DNA of 32,450 nt from Mycobacteriaceae bacterium (lineage in GTDB: Bacteria > Actinomycetota > Actinomycetes > Mycobacteriales > Mycobacteriaceae): positions 1 through 32,450 of the forward strand of contig JAIEPH010000106.1 in the NCBI GenBank assembly GCA_019749805.1, given 5' to 3'. Below are positions 24,249-31,865 of the stretch, piece by piece. Position numbers and translations under genes: made by a program. Position 1 is the stretch's first letter. Every line of letters starts with the position of its first letter. The notes beneath the pieces are model-generated. The model made no database searches. It was not told where the DNA came from and saw nothing but the letters and a program-made list of their open reading frames with translations.

Positions 24249-25739
24249 TCACCGCCCGAGCAGCCCGATGAGCGCATCCGCGGCCGGTTCGATGAGATCA
24301 AGCAGCGGCCGTGGGAACACGCCAATGGCCACAGTCAGCGCGAGAAGCGTTGCCACCGGGATCATTTCGTTCGACCGCAGATCGGCAAACCCCGGCGAGT
24401 GGCCGCCGGTGGGGCCGGTGAACACCCGTTGGAAGGCGCGCAGGAACAGCGCCGCCGTGATCAATATGCCCGGCAGCGCCACCGCCGTGACCGGCGCAGC
24501 GGCGATGCTGCCGGTGAAGATCTGGAACTCGGCGATGAAGCCGGAGAACCCGGGCAGGCCCAACGACGCGAAGGCGCCGACCGCGAACAGCGCGGCCAGT
24601 TTGGGCGCCGGCCCGGCCAGCCCGCCGTAGCCGTCGAGGTCGTAGCTGCCGGCCCGGTCGTAGAGCACCCCGGCGAGCAGGAACAGTGCGGCGGTGATCA
24701 GCCCGTGGCTGACCATCTGGGTCACCGCGCCGGTGACGGCCACCGAACGGGCTTGCGCGGTGTTGCCGGCGATGAGCCCGGCGGCACCGACGGCCATCAC
24801 GATGTATCCCATGTGGTTGACCGAGGTGTAGGCGATCATGCGTTTGATGTTGTTCTGCGCCAACGCCACCAGCGCTCCGTACAGGACGGACAGCACGCCG
24901 ACGGCGATGACCACCCATGCCCAGTCCCGCCAGGCCTGCGGCAGCATCGGCATCGCGATCCGCACGAACCCGTAGGTGCCCATCTTCAGCAGTACGCCGG
25001 CCAGCACCGCGGATCCGATCGCCGGCGCGTCGGTGTGGGCGGGCGGCAGCCAGGTGTGGAACGGGAACGTCGGTGTCTTGACCGCCAATCCCAACATGAT
25101 CGCGCCCAACACCAGCCCGCCGGCCAGCGGGCTGCCGGCCAGCGGCATGGCGGCGGTCAGTGCCACCATGTCGAAGGTGTGCGGATCGGCGGCGATGTAG
25201 AGACCGATGAACCCGACGAGCAGCGCCAGCGAGCCGAGGAAGGTGTAGAGGAAGAACTTCAACGCCGAGCGGGCGGCATTGCCGTGCCCCCAGCCGGCGA
25301 TCACGAAATACATTGCCACAATTGACAGGTCGAAGAAGACGAAGAACAAGATCAGGTCGGCCGCGACGAACAGGCCGAGGCTGACGCACTGCAGGAACAA
25401 GAACAACGCCGCCTGGGCGCGGGTCCGGTCGGTGCTGCGCAGCGCGTATCCGGCGCACGCCAGGAAGATGACGGCGGTCATGATCACCAACGGCAGCGAC
25501 AGCCCGTCGACGCCGACGTGATAACTGCTGTCGACGCCGGGAATCCACGGCACCCGCTCGTCGAAGGCCAGCGAATTGGGCGGCGGTGTCTCATAATCCG
25601 CCCACACCACGAGGGTCAACGCCACCTCCACCGCCGTGACCGACACCCACAGCCAGCGGGCGGCGGCATCGCCGATCCGGGGCACGGCAACAAGTAGGGC
25701 CGCGGCGGCCAGCGGCAGAAAGACGATCAGACTGAGCAC
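24249..25739 (-). CDS. nuoM: NuoM-like antiporter subunit
   Basis: This 496-residue, 14-helix ion-translocating subunit keeps the key lysines K221 (GLAVKTPTFPFHTWLP) and K252 (LAGVLLKMGTYGF). It also keeps the TM12 acid in GFIAEFQIF. The TM5 glutamate of normal NuoM (FFE...PMYF) is an aspartate, D137 in FFVFFDLSIVAMYF, a conservative change. Signature NIKRMIAYTSVNHMGYI is intact. It starts at GTG 25739, 3 bases after the nuoL stop. It appears competent for proton transfer, unlike NuoN. Confidence 0.93.
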   Translation of the reverse strand: MLSLIVFLPLAAAALLVAVPRIGDAAARWLWVSVTAVEVALTLVVWADYETPPPNSLAFDERVPWIPGVDSSYHVGVDGLSLPLVIMTAVIFLACAGYALRSTDRTRAQAALFLFLQCVSLGLFVAADLILFFVFFDLSIVAMYFVIAGWGHGNAARSALKFFLYTFLGSLALLVGFIGLYIAADPHTFDMVALTAAMPLAGSPLAGGLVLGAIMLGLAVKTPTFPFHTWLPPAHTDAPAIGSAVLAGVLLKMGTYGFVRIAMPMLPQAWRDWAWVVIAVGVLSVLYGALVALAQNNIKRMIAYTSVNHMGYIVMAVGAAGLIAGNTAQARSVAVTGAVTQMVSHGLITAALFLLAGVLYDRAGSYDLDGYGGLAGPAPKLAALFAVGAFASLGLPGFSGFIAEFQIFTGSIAAAPVTAVALPGILITAALFLRAFQRVFTGPTGGHSPGFADLRSNEMIPVATLLALTVAIGVFPRPLLDLIEPAADALIGLLGR

Positions 25740-25742
25740 GGT

Positions 25743-27617
25743 TCACCTCACCACCACGAGGAGCAGGACACCGAGCACCAGGACGGTCACGGCCACGGCG
25801 TAGTATTGGTGCAGCTGCCCGCTCTGCGGTTTTCGGGCCAGCTCACCGAGGCGACGCATCCGCGACGCCACTGTCTCGACCGCGGCGTCGACCCCGCCGG
25901 TATCGATCCGGCCGGCATAGTGGGCCACGTGCACCGTGCCGGTCGCGGCGGCGTCGACGGCACGATCGAGAACATGGTCGTCGAAGCGTGCCAGCGTGGC
26001 GGCGAGCGCCAGCGTGGGACGCACCAGCACCGTGTCCGCCGCGCGCTCCAGGCTCAACCATCCTGCCGCCCAGCGTGGTTCGGGTGCACCCCAGCGCAGC
26101 ACCGCCAGCACGACGACTGCGGCCAGCGCCGCCGACGCCGTCAACTCCACGATGGTGGCTTGCGGGGCGTCGGCGCCGTCGAGATCTCGGGCCAGCCGGG
26201 TGCCGATCGGGGGCAGCGCCAGCGCGCCTGCGATCACCGCGCCCACCGCCAAGACAACCAGCGGCGCCTGCTCGAAGACACTGAGGCGGGCTGGTTTTCG
26301 CGGCTGCTCTTCAACCGGCGCTGCGTCGTTCGGTGTGAAGCCGTTCCGCCACAACACCATGACCAACTTGGCGGCGTAGGCAGCGGACAAGGCCGCGGCC
26401 ACCATGCCCACCCCGTAGAGCCACGGTGAGCGCTCGAGTGCGGCGGCAAGCACCGCGTCCTTGGTGGCCCACATCGACAGCGGCGCAATGCCGGCCAGTG
26501 CCAGCGCCGACGCGGTGGCCGTCGCGCGCAGGAGCGGCCAGCGCCGCGCCGTACCGCGCAGCGCACCGAGGCGCTGTCTGCCCAGCAGCGACAGCCAGGC
26601 CCCGGCGGCCAGAAACAGCCCGGCCTTGGTCCAGGCGTGCGCAATCAGTTGGGCCGCACCTCCACTGACCGCGGCCAGGCCGGCGGCCATCACCACGAAC
26701 CCCAGCTGCGCCGACGTCGACGCGGCCAGCAGTTGCTTGAGGTCGCGTTGGGCCACCGCAACGACGCCGAGAAGCACGGCGGTCACCGCGCCCGCCCACA
26801 CCGCGGCGGTGGCGGCCCAACCGGTGGCAGCCAGCAGCGGTGCGGTGCGCAGCAGCAGGTAGGCGCCCATCGCCACCATCGCCGCCGAGTGCAGCAGCGC
26901 ACTGACCGGGCTGGGACCCTGCATCGCCCGCGACAGCCAGAACGAGAACGGCACCTGGGCGGCCTTTCCCAGTGCGGCGACCAGCACACCCAGCGCGATC
27001 ACGTGGCGCCAACCGGCATCGGCGGCAGCGAAGTCGGCCAACATCAGGCCGGCACCCCCGGCCAGTGCCGCACCGGCGGCCAGATACAACCCCAGATCGG
27101 CGCTGCGGGTGGTGACGAACGCGGTCAGCCCCGCCGACACCCGCTGCTCGTCGCGCCAGTGAAACCCGATCAGCGCGTAGGACGCCGCGCCCATCACCTC
27201 CCAGGCCAGCAGCAGCGCCGGCATCGACGACGCCGTCGCCGTCAGCACCGCGGCCGACGCGAACACCAGCATCCACCCGTGAAACCGGCCGCCCGCCAGG
27301 GCGCTGTCTGCGCTGGCGAACACCAGCACCAACAACGTCACCGCCGCAACCGCAGGAACGACAGCCGCAGCCAGTCCGTCGACCTCCAAACCGAATTCGA
27401 CGCCGGCGACGAACGGTGTGCCGACCGCGGGCCGCGCCACCGCCACCCAGAGCGCCAACGCCAACACGGCCGCCGAAACGCTGACCGAGACCGCCGCGGC
27501 GGCGCGACCGAGGTTGCGGCCCCACAGCGTGCTCAGCAGCAACCCGGCGCCGACGATCGCCGGCAGCCCGACGAGCGCCCAGAGCGCCAGGTGCGTCGCT
27601 GATGTCATGGTCGCCAT
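25743..27617 (-). CDS. nuoL: NuoL-like antiporter subunit
   Basis: This 624-residue subunit has the antiporter fold plus the C-terminal lateral helix that clamps the membrane arm (FDDHVLDRAVDAAATGTVHV, then a final helix ending LVVVR). E140 (LAWEVMGAASYALIGFHW), K218 (ALGKAAQVPFSFWL) and the TM12 lysine (SMWATKDAVL) are kept. ATG 27617 shares one base with the nuoK stop (TGATG), and I chose it over the longer frame that overlaps nuoK. The intact lateral helix and charges suggest a working distal pump module. Confidence 0.93.
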   Translation of the reverse strand: MATMTSATHLALWALVGLPAIVGAGLLLSTLWGRNLGRAAAAVSVSVSAAVLALALWVAVARPAVGTPFVAGVEFGLEVDGLAAAVVPAVAAVTLLVLVFASADSALAGGRFHGWMLVFASAAVLTATASSMPALLLAWEVMGAASYALIGFHWRDEQRVSAGLTAFVTTRSADLGLYLAAGAALAGGAGLMLADFAAADAGWRHVIALGVLVAALGKAAQVPFSFWLSRAMQGPSPVSALLHSAAMVAMGAYLLLRTAPLLAATGWAATAAVWAGAVTAVLLGVVAVAQRDLKQLLAASTSAQLGFVVMAAGLAAVSGGAAQLIAHAWTKAGLFLAAGAWLSLLGRQRLGALRGTARRWPLLRATATASALALAGIAPLSMWATKDAVLAAALERSPWLYGVGMVAAALSAAYAAKLVMVLWRNGFTPNDAAPVEEQPRKPARLSVFEQAPLVVLAVGAVIAGALALPPIGTRLARDLDGADAPQATIVELTASAALAAVVVLAVLRWGAPEPRWAAGWLSLERAADTVLVRPTLALAATLARFDDHVLDRAVDAAATGTVHVAHYAGRIDTGGVDAAVETVASRMRRLGELARKPQSGQLHQYYAVAVTVLVLGVLLLVVVR

Positions 27618-27919
27618 CACCCGGACAGGTCGGTGGCCATGTCGGTCATGTCGGTCTGCCGGTCGCGGTGCAACAGCGTCGCGACGGCGAATCCCATTGC
27701 CATCTCGACCGTCATCGCCGCGATGACGACCAGCAGGAGCACCTGTCCGGTCGGGTTGGGCGCCAGGAACCACCAGAACGCGGCCGCCGCGAGGATGACC
27801 GCGTTGATCATCAGTTCCAGGCCCATCATCACCATCACCACGACCTGCTGGGACAGCGCCCCGTACAGGCCGACGGCGAAGATCGCCGCCGCGACGATCA
27901 GCACGGTCTGCAGGGTCAT
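27617..27919 (-). CDS. nuoK: NuoK-like membrane subunit
   Basis: This 100-residue, three-helix protein keeps both membrane glutamates essential in NuoK: E35 in MMGLELMINAV and E72 in AMTVEMAMGF. The tail has DRQTDMTDMATDLSG. ATG 27919 overlaps the nuoJ stop by 4 bases. Its preservation argues that the central ion path of the module is still under selection. Confidence 0.93.
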   Translation of the reverse strand: MTLQTVLIVAAAIFAVGLYGALSQQVVVMVMMGLELMINAVILAAAAFWWFLAPNPTGQVLLLVVIAAMTVEMAMGFAVATLLHRDRQTDMTDMATDLSG

Positions 27920-28479
27920 CGGCCGACCCCGCCGGGTTGTGGGTCGCGGCTTGGCTTTTGGTCCAGGTTGTCGCCGAACCGGTCGTAGCGGGTGCGGTGT
28001 GCGGCCAGCACCACGCCGGCGACGATGGTGGCCACCATGATCGGGCTGATGACGATCATCGCCAACATCTGCGGGCCCATCAGGGCCTCACCCAGCGCGG
28101 CGGTGACATCCGGCGCGGGAACGCCCCGGCGGGTCGGCCAGTCGACGAGCAGGATCCCGGCCGACAGGAGGGCGAACGCCGCGACCGCGATCGCGAGGGC
28201 CATTCGCTTGCCGTGCACCATGCTCATCGGCATCAGCGCCGGGTTCATGCCCATGAACATGACCATGTAGACGGCCATCACGGCCATCTCCATCACCATC
28301 ATCAAGATGACGATCACTCCCATGTAGTTCTGCTGCATCAGCAGCACGGCGACACCGACCGCGATGAACGACGCCGCCAAGGCATAGGTGGCGCGAGCCA
28401 TCGAGTTCACCCAGAACACCGCGGCCCCGGCGGCCACCGCGACGACGGCGGTGGCCCAGAAGACGATATGCGTGATCAC
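27916..28479 (-). CDS. nuoJ: NuoJ-like membrane subunit, extremely Met-rich
   Basis: This 187-residue, five-helix subunit has the NuoJ pattern (TYALAASFIAVGVAVLLMQQ). Residues 48-93 hold 15 methionines, many as MxM or MM (VYMVMFMGMNPALMPMSMVH), where normal NuoJ has LVYVGAxMVLFLFVVM. Such spacing is typical of Cu(I)- or Ag(I)-binding Met motifs, so a metal role is plausible (inference). GTG 28479 lies 3 bases after the nuoH stop with GGAGAGG upstream. The cytosolic tail after residue 160 is polar. Confidence 0.88.
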   Translation of the reverse strand: MITHIVFWATAVVAVAAGAAVFWVNSMARATYALAASFIAVGVAVLLMQQNYMGVIVILMMVMEMAVMAVYMVMFMGMNPALMPMSMVHGKRMALAIAVAAFALLSAGILLVDWPTRRGVPAPDVTAALGEALMGPQMLAMIVISPIMVATIVAGVVLAAHRTRYDRFGDNLDQKPSRDPQPGGVGR

Positions 28480-28482
28480 AGG

Positions 28483-29421
28483 TCAGCCTCTCCAGACCGC
28501 GACGACGGCGACCACGAAGTCTTGTGCGACGACGGCCGGCAGCAGCACCATCCAGCCCATTTCCATGAACTTTTCCGGCCGCAATACCGGGAGCCGCTGC
28601 TTGAGCCACACCAGAACAGTCAGCAGGGCAGCGGTTTTCACGATGGTCCACAGCCAGTCGGGCAGTATCGGGCCGGCACCGCCACCGAGGAACATCGGCA
28701 CCGCGAACGCCGCACCGGCGGCCAGCAGCGCGTACCGCCCCGCCTCAAACAGCAGCCGGTCCACCCCGGACAGCTCGGCCGCCACACCGCCGGCGATGTC
28801 GGCGCCCAGCGCCGGGCGGAACGGACCCCACACCGAAAAGCCCGCCACCCCAATGCAGTACACGACGAACGCGACGGGCATCCACACCGCGAACCACAGG
28901 TCCTGCTGCGCAGCCGAGATCGAACCGACATGCAGGCTTCCCGCGGCGATGGCGGGGGCGACCAGAGCGAACATCAACGGCAGTTCATATCCCAAGCCGT
29001 GCGCCAGGAACCGGTAGCCCCCGATCAGCGGGTGCACCGAATTCGGGCCCCACCCGGCCAACCAGACCAACGCCCACACCATGACGTCCATCGCGTTGAA
29101 CCACACGACACCGACATCCAAATCGAGCAGCGTCCACCGGCCCAGTGGAACGACGGTGACCATCAACAACGCCACGACGAGCAGGCCCGCACCACCGATG
29201 CGCCACAACAGCGTGTCGGCAGCCACCGTGACGCGGCGTCGTTGCCGCAGCAACCGGGCCGTCTCATACAACGGCGCAGCGACAGGGAGTTTCGCGGCAC
29301 CGGTGGTGCGCGCGTCCAGCGCGGCGTCCAGCGTGGCGGCATAGCAGGCGAGAATGGCGACCAATGCCGCAGCAGCTAGCGACCACGCTGCGGGCACCAA
29401 GACGGTGATCGGCTCACCCAT
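28483..29421 (-). CDS. nuoH: NuoH-like membrane subunit with a degenerate quinone/E-channel loop
   Basis: This 312-residue, eight-helix protein would connect the peripheral arm to the pumps. GGYRFLAHGLGYELPLMFAL keeps the SYE-type glutamate (E146). Normal NuoH has NRxGPNRVGPxGLLQPLAD near the N-terminus and a long acidic loop NRxPFDLPEAESELVAGYHTEYSG. Here the first is replaced by ARTTGAAKLPVAAPLYETAR and the second by PFRPALGADIAGGVAAELSG, losing most acids. Quinone binding and redox coupling are therefore unlikely in the usual form. ATG 29421 overlaps the upstream gene by 8 bases. Confidence 0.87.
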   Translation of the reverse strand: MGEPITVLVPAAWSLAAAALVAILACYAATLDAALDARTTGAAKLPVAAPLYETARLLRQRRRVTVAADTLLWRIGGAGLLVVALLMVTVVPLGRWTLLDLDVGVVWFNAMDVMVWALVWLAGWGPNSVHPLIGGYRFLAHGLGYELPLMFALVAPAIAAGSLHVGSISAAQQDLWFAVWMPVAFVVYCIGVAGFSVWGPFRPALGADIAGGVAAELSGVDRLLFEAGRYALLAAGAAFAVPMFLGGGAGPILPDWLWTIVKTAALLTVLVWLKQRLPVLRPEKFMEMGWMVLLPAVVAQDFVVAVVAVWRG

Positions 29422-30565
29422 GTTGACTGGCTTGCCTGTCGAGGGCGACGTCGATTCCGAGACTGGCGATCACCAACCGGGCGGCGGCCACGTCGAGGCC
29501 GGTGACGATCGCGGGCAGAGCGTCGATCACGTCGGCGCTCGACGGTGGTGTCTCGATGCCGCTGCGGGCGTGGTGAATTCGGTTCAGCAGCCGGTCATAG
29601 GTATCGCCCGTCCAGTCGAGGGGCAAGTCGCGACTGCGCAGCTGCTCAATCGACAGCACGCCGAGGTCGCGCAGCGACCATCGCAATACCCACGATCGTC
29701 GCACGGTGTCGTGCAGTTTGAACAGCAATGCCGTGACCTCCTCAGCCTCGGCGGCTTCGGTCAGCAGCGCATCCCGCGCCCTGCGGGCCTGCCCGGCCGC
29801 ACGCGGCCAACCCGCCAGCGCCAGCACATCCAGAATGTGGTCGCACTGCCAGGCGCGCCTCGAGCCTTCGCTGTTGGATCGCTGGACATGCCCGGAATCC
29901 ACCCGCGACGCCTCGGCCTCGCCAATGACGTCGCCATGCAACCTGCAGCCCAGCACCAGGCCAGCCGGCCAGCGCGGCAAGACCGGCCCCAATCTGACGT
30001 CCAGGACGTCCATTTCGAGACCGTCACGGTCATCGGCGCCCTGCGCAAGCGCAATTCCCGCCGGCGCCATGTCCATGTGGGCGTGACCCATCTGCGAATG
30101 GTCCATGTCGCCGTGATCCATCTGCGCATGGTCCATTTGCGCGTGATCCATCCCGTCGTGGTCCATCCCGTTGTGGTCCATGTGCGCTTGGTCCATGTCC
30201 CCCTCGTCGATGTCCGGCGATTGCCGGCGCTCGCGGGCGTCGTCGCGGTGACGGTGGATGTCGGTGAGCGTCCTGACGGCATCGTCGAGCGCTGCGCCGA
30301 TGACACCGCCGTCGGAGATCGCCATCCGGACGCGCGGACCGGGCAGCTGCTCCCAGACCCTGTCCACCGCCTCGGACAGCTCGGCCCCCGGCATTCCGCA
30401 CACAGCCAACACGTCGGCGCCTGCAGGAGACGACGCAATCTGCCACCCGCGCATCGCCAGCTCCCGTTCCACCCGCGTCCGCAGCGTCCAGTGCCCCGGA
30501 ACCTCTACCAGCAGGACATTTGGCCGACGGGCCGCCCACCGCGCCACCATCGCCGTCACACCCAT
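29414..30565 (-). CDS. NuoB-like/NuoD-like fusion with a Met-Asp-His metal-binding array
   Basis: This 383-residue protein lies where nuoB-C-D would be. Residues 12-105 resemble NuoB: PAGADVLAVCGMPGAELSEA and VDRVWEQLPGPRVRMAISD match the SDVMIVAGT...VYDQMPEPRYVISMG region. All cluster-N2 cysteines are absent (GSC is SDG). Residues 124-166 are pentapeptide repeats M-D-H-x-x. Residues 184-215 (EMDVLDVRLGPVLPRWPAGL...GDVIGEA) resemble the start of NuoD (LxLGPQHPSTHGxLRLxLxLDGExVxEA) without the quinone-site histidines. A helical remainder follows. ATG 30565 overlaps nuoA by 10 bases and has AGAGGG 9 bases upstream; ATG 30550 is possible. It is probably a soluble cap on the membrane arm that binds copper instead of iron-sulfur and quinone. 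The assignments to NuoB and NuoD are inference. Confidence 0.75.
   Translation of the reverse strand: MGVTAMVARWAARRPNVLLVEVPGHWTLRTRVERELAMRGWQIASSPAGADVLAVCGMPGAELSEAVDRVWEQLPGPRVRMAISDGGVIGAALDDAVRTLTDIHRHRDDARERRQSPDIDEGDMDQAHMDHNGMDHDGMDHAQMDHAQMDHGDMDHSQMGHAHMDMAPAGIALAQGADDRDGLEMDVLDVRLGPVLPRWPAGLVLGCRLHGDVIGEAEASRVDSGHVQRSNSEGSRRAWQCDHILDVLALAGWPRAAGQARRARDALLTEAAEAEEVTALLFKLHDTVRRSWVLRWSLRDLGVLSIEQLRSRDLPLDWTGDTYDRLLNRIHHARSGIETPPSSADVIDALPAIVTGLDVAAARLVIASLGIDVALDRQASQHG
30068..30196 (-). repeat. 15-base tandem repeat encoding M-D-H-x-x pentapeptides
   Basis: About eight in-frame 15-base units encode MDQAH, MDHNG, MDHDG, MDHAQ, MDHAQ, MDHGD, MDHSQ and MGHAH, then MDM. Codons vary between units, so the repeat is kept at protein level. 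Met plus His is typical of copper-binding tails. Confidence 0.9.
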
Positions 30566-30900
30566 CGCAGTGCGCCCTCTCGCCACGCCCACACCACCGC
30601 CACCAGCAGCGCCCCGAGAAAGACGAACATCTCGACAACCGCTGATACCCCGAGCCGCGCGACGACCACCGCCCACGGATACATGAACAGCATCTCGACA
30701 TCGAAAGCCAGGAAAACCAACGTGGCCAGATACCAGCGCACGTGATAGCGCGACAGCGCATGCTCCGAGGGCCGCCATCCCGACTGAAACGGTAGGCATA
30801 CCGGTGCGGGGTTCGCGCCGGAAACGACCCGGCTCGCACCGTACGCGGCGGCAACGCCTACAAGCGATATCGCCAGCATCCACACCACCGCCGCGAACAC
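30556..30900 (-). CDS. nuoA: NuoA-like membrane subunit, first gene of the reduced complex I operon
   Basis: This 114-residue, three-helix protein has the NuoA core HVRWYLATLVFLAFDVEMLF, keeping D67 and E69 and a later E90. The YECG loop that normally reaches the quinone site is FQSG here, so its conserved cysteine and acid are gone. I chose GTG 30900 because GGGAGG lies 8 bases upstream; a TTG at 30981 would add a charged extension not seen in the family. The next gene overlaps its end. Confidence 0.88.
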   Translation of the reverse strand: MFAAVVWMLAISLVGVAAAYGASRVVSGANPAPVCLPFQSGWRPSEHALSRYHVRWYLATLVFLAFDVEMLFMYPWAVVVARLGVSAVVEMFVFLGALLVAVVWAWREGALRWV

Positions 30901-31007
30901 GAAAGCTTCCTCCCGTCTCGACGTTCGGTCCCGCTCTACGAGTGGTGCGAACACACCGTGAACGGCACCTCCCGAGCGCAATGACGGTTAGCCGCGCGGT
31001 CCGCTTC

Positions 31008-31203
31008 TGAAACCTGCCCGAGGACCGGACGGCCCGAGGTAGGCCGCCGCCGCATCTATTGAGTTGAAAGGATTCGCGTCATGCCGAAGAAGATCGATGC
31101 TGCGTTGCGCGACTGGGCGGCGCGGTTGGCCGCCGATCGCCGTGAGCCATCCAGTACGCGTTTCGCGGCTGCACCGCAAGGGGCAACACCATTGCCTAGT
31201 TGA
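31008..31203 (+). mobile_element. Truncated IS3-family left end with an OrfA N-terminal remnant
   Basis: TGAAACCTGCCCGAGGACCG at 31008 loosely resembles an IS6110-type terminal repeat. TTGAAAGGATTCGCGTCATG then resembles the start region of IS6110 orfA. ATG 31081 encodes MPKKIDAALRDWAARLAADR, like IS3 OrfA N-termini (MPKKID...ERAVRLV), and stops after 40 residues. This is probably a dead fragment of an IS3 element. Confidence 0.45.
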
Positions 31204-31311
31204 ACAACCGGGGAGATCTGACGTCCGTCCGTGGGGAGTATTCATGGCCACCAGCAAGGAGATCTTCTAACCGTCACCGGGGAGAACTACATGACCGTTG
31301 ACATCCCAGAA

Positions 31312-31330
31312 CTACTAAGTAGCCTAGTAG
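31312..31330. promoter_or_regulatory. CTACTA/TAGTAG dyad upstream of the Cys/Met membrane protein
   Basis: CTACTAAGTAGCCTAGTAG has perfect 6-base arms around 7 bases and lies 46 bases before ATG 31377. It is related to the TACTACRTA sites near 10 and 16 kb. Confidence 0.5.
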
Positions 31331-31376
31331 GTGTGCCATTCGACCGACCGCGGAGGGCCGGGAAGGTAAGGAATCA

Positions 31377-31649
31377 ATGACAGACACCACCCCCGCCCCC
31401 GCTACCCGTACTTGGACTCGCTGGCTCTATCCAGCCCTCGCCGTCACCGGCATCGCGGTCGGCGTCTTTGTCATCGCCGCGGGTTTGTATTTGCTTTTCG
31501 CGAACCCAAGCTGTTGTGCATCCATGGAAGGCGGCATGCGGTGTTGTGCCGCCATGCAAGAGAATATGAGAAGCATGATGGAGGGCATGCCCTCGATGCC
31601 AAACATGCCGTCGATGCCGAGCACGCCAATGCCCAGCCCTCCCCGGTAA
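31377..31649 (+). CDS. Small membrane protein with a Cys/Met-rich tail
   Basis: This 90-residue protein has one membrane helix (about residues 17-42, YPALAVTGIAVGVFVIAAGL). A tail follows with two CC pairs (NPSCCASMEGGMRCCAAM) and then repeated MxxM and MPSMP units (MRSMMEGMPSMPNMPSMPS). With few positive charges after the helix, the tail is probably outside. CC and Met motifs suggest Cu(I) binding, fitting the island, but I know no named family. AAGGA lies 4 bases before the ATG. A dyad shared with other exported-protein genes lies upstream, and the gene is divergent from the nuo-like operon. Confidence 0.7.
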   Translation: MTDTTPAPATRTWTRWLYPALAVTGIAVGVFVIAAGLYLLFANPSCCASMEGGMRCCAAMQENMRSMMEGMPSMPNMPSMPSTPMPSPPR

Positions 31650-31865
31650 TTGCCAGGCAGCGAATGCTTCGTGGACCGCAACACAACTGAAGGCCATGGC
31701 CCCTGAACGGTTGGGCTGCGACTCGATCATCGGTGCACCAGCGCGCTTGGCGGCCGCGAAATTCGCATAGGAAGCATCGAATGTCGACATTATCGCCACT
31801 CTCGGTCTTCTTATGCCCGCTCTTATGCCCGCATAGAAGTTGAGCCGCGTTCAGATATGTATAGT

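Larger units (their letters stand above)
30901..31376. other. Divergent promoter region of the nuo-like operon and the Cys/Met protein
   Basis: No gene of known function is here. It contains a truncated IS3-family left end (31008-31203) and a TACTA dyad. No CsoR-type operator is visible near nuoA. Confidence 0.45.

Noticed and set aside
25743..27773. Longer nuoL start adding 52 residues
   Set aside because: The extension is the shadow of nuoK in another frame, and the ATG at 27617 overlapping the nuoK stop fits the family N-terminus.
30901..30981. Longer nuoA start (TTG) adding 27 charged residues
   Set aside because: GTG 30900 has a well-placed GGGAGG and gives the normal NuoA length.
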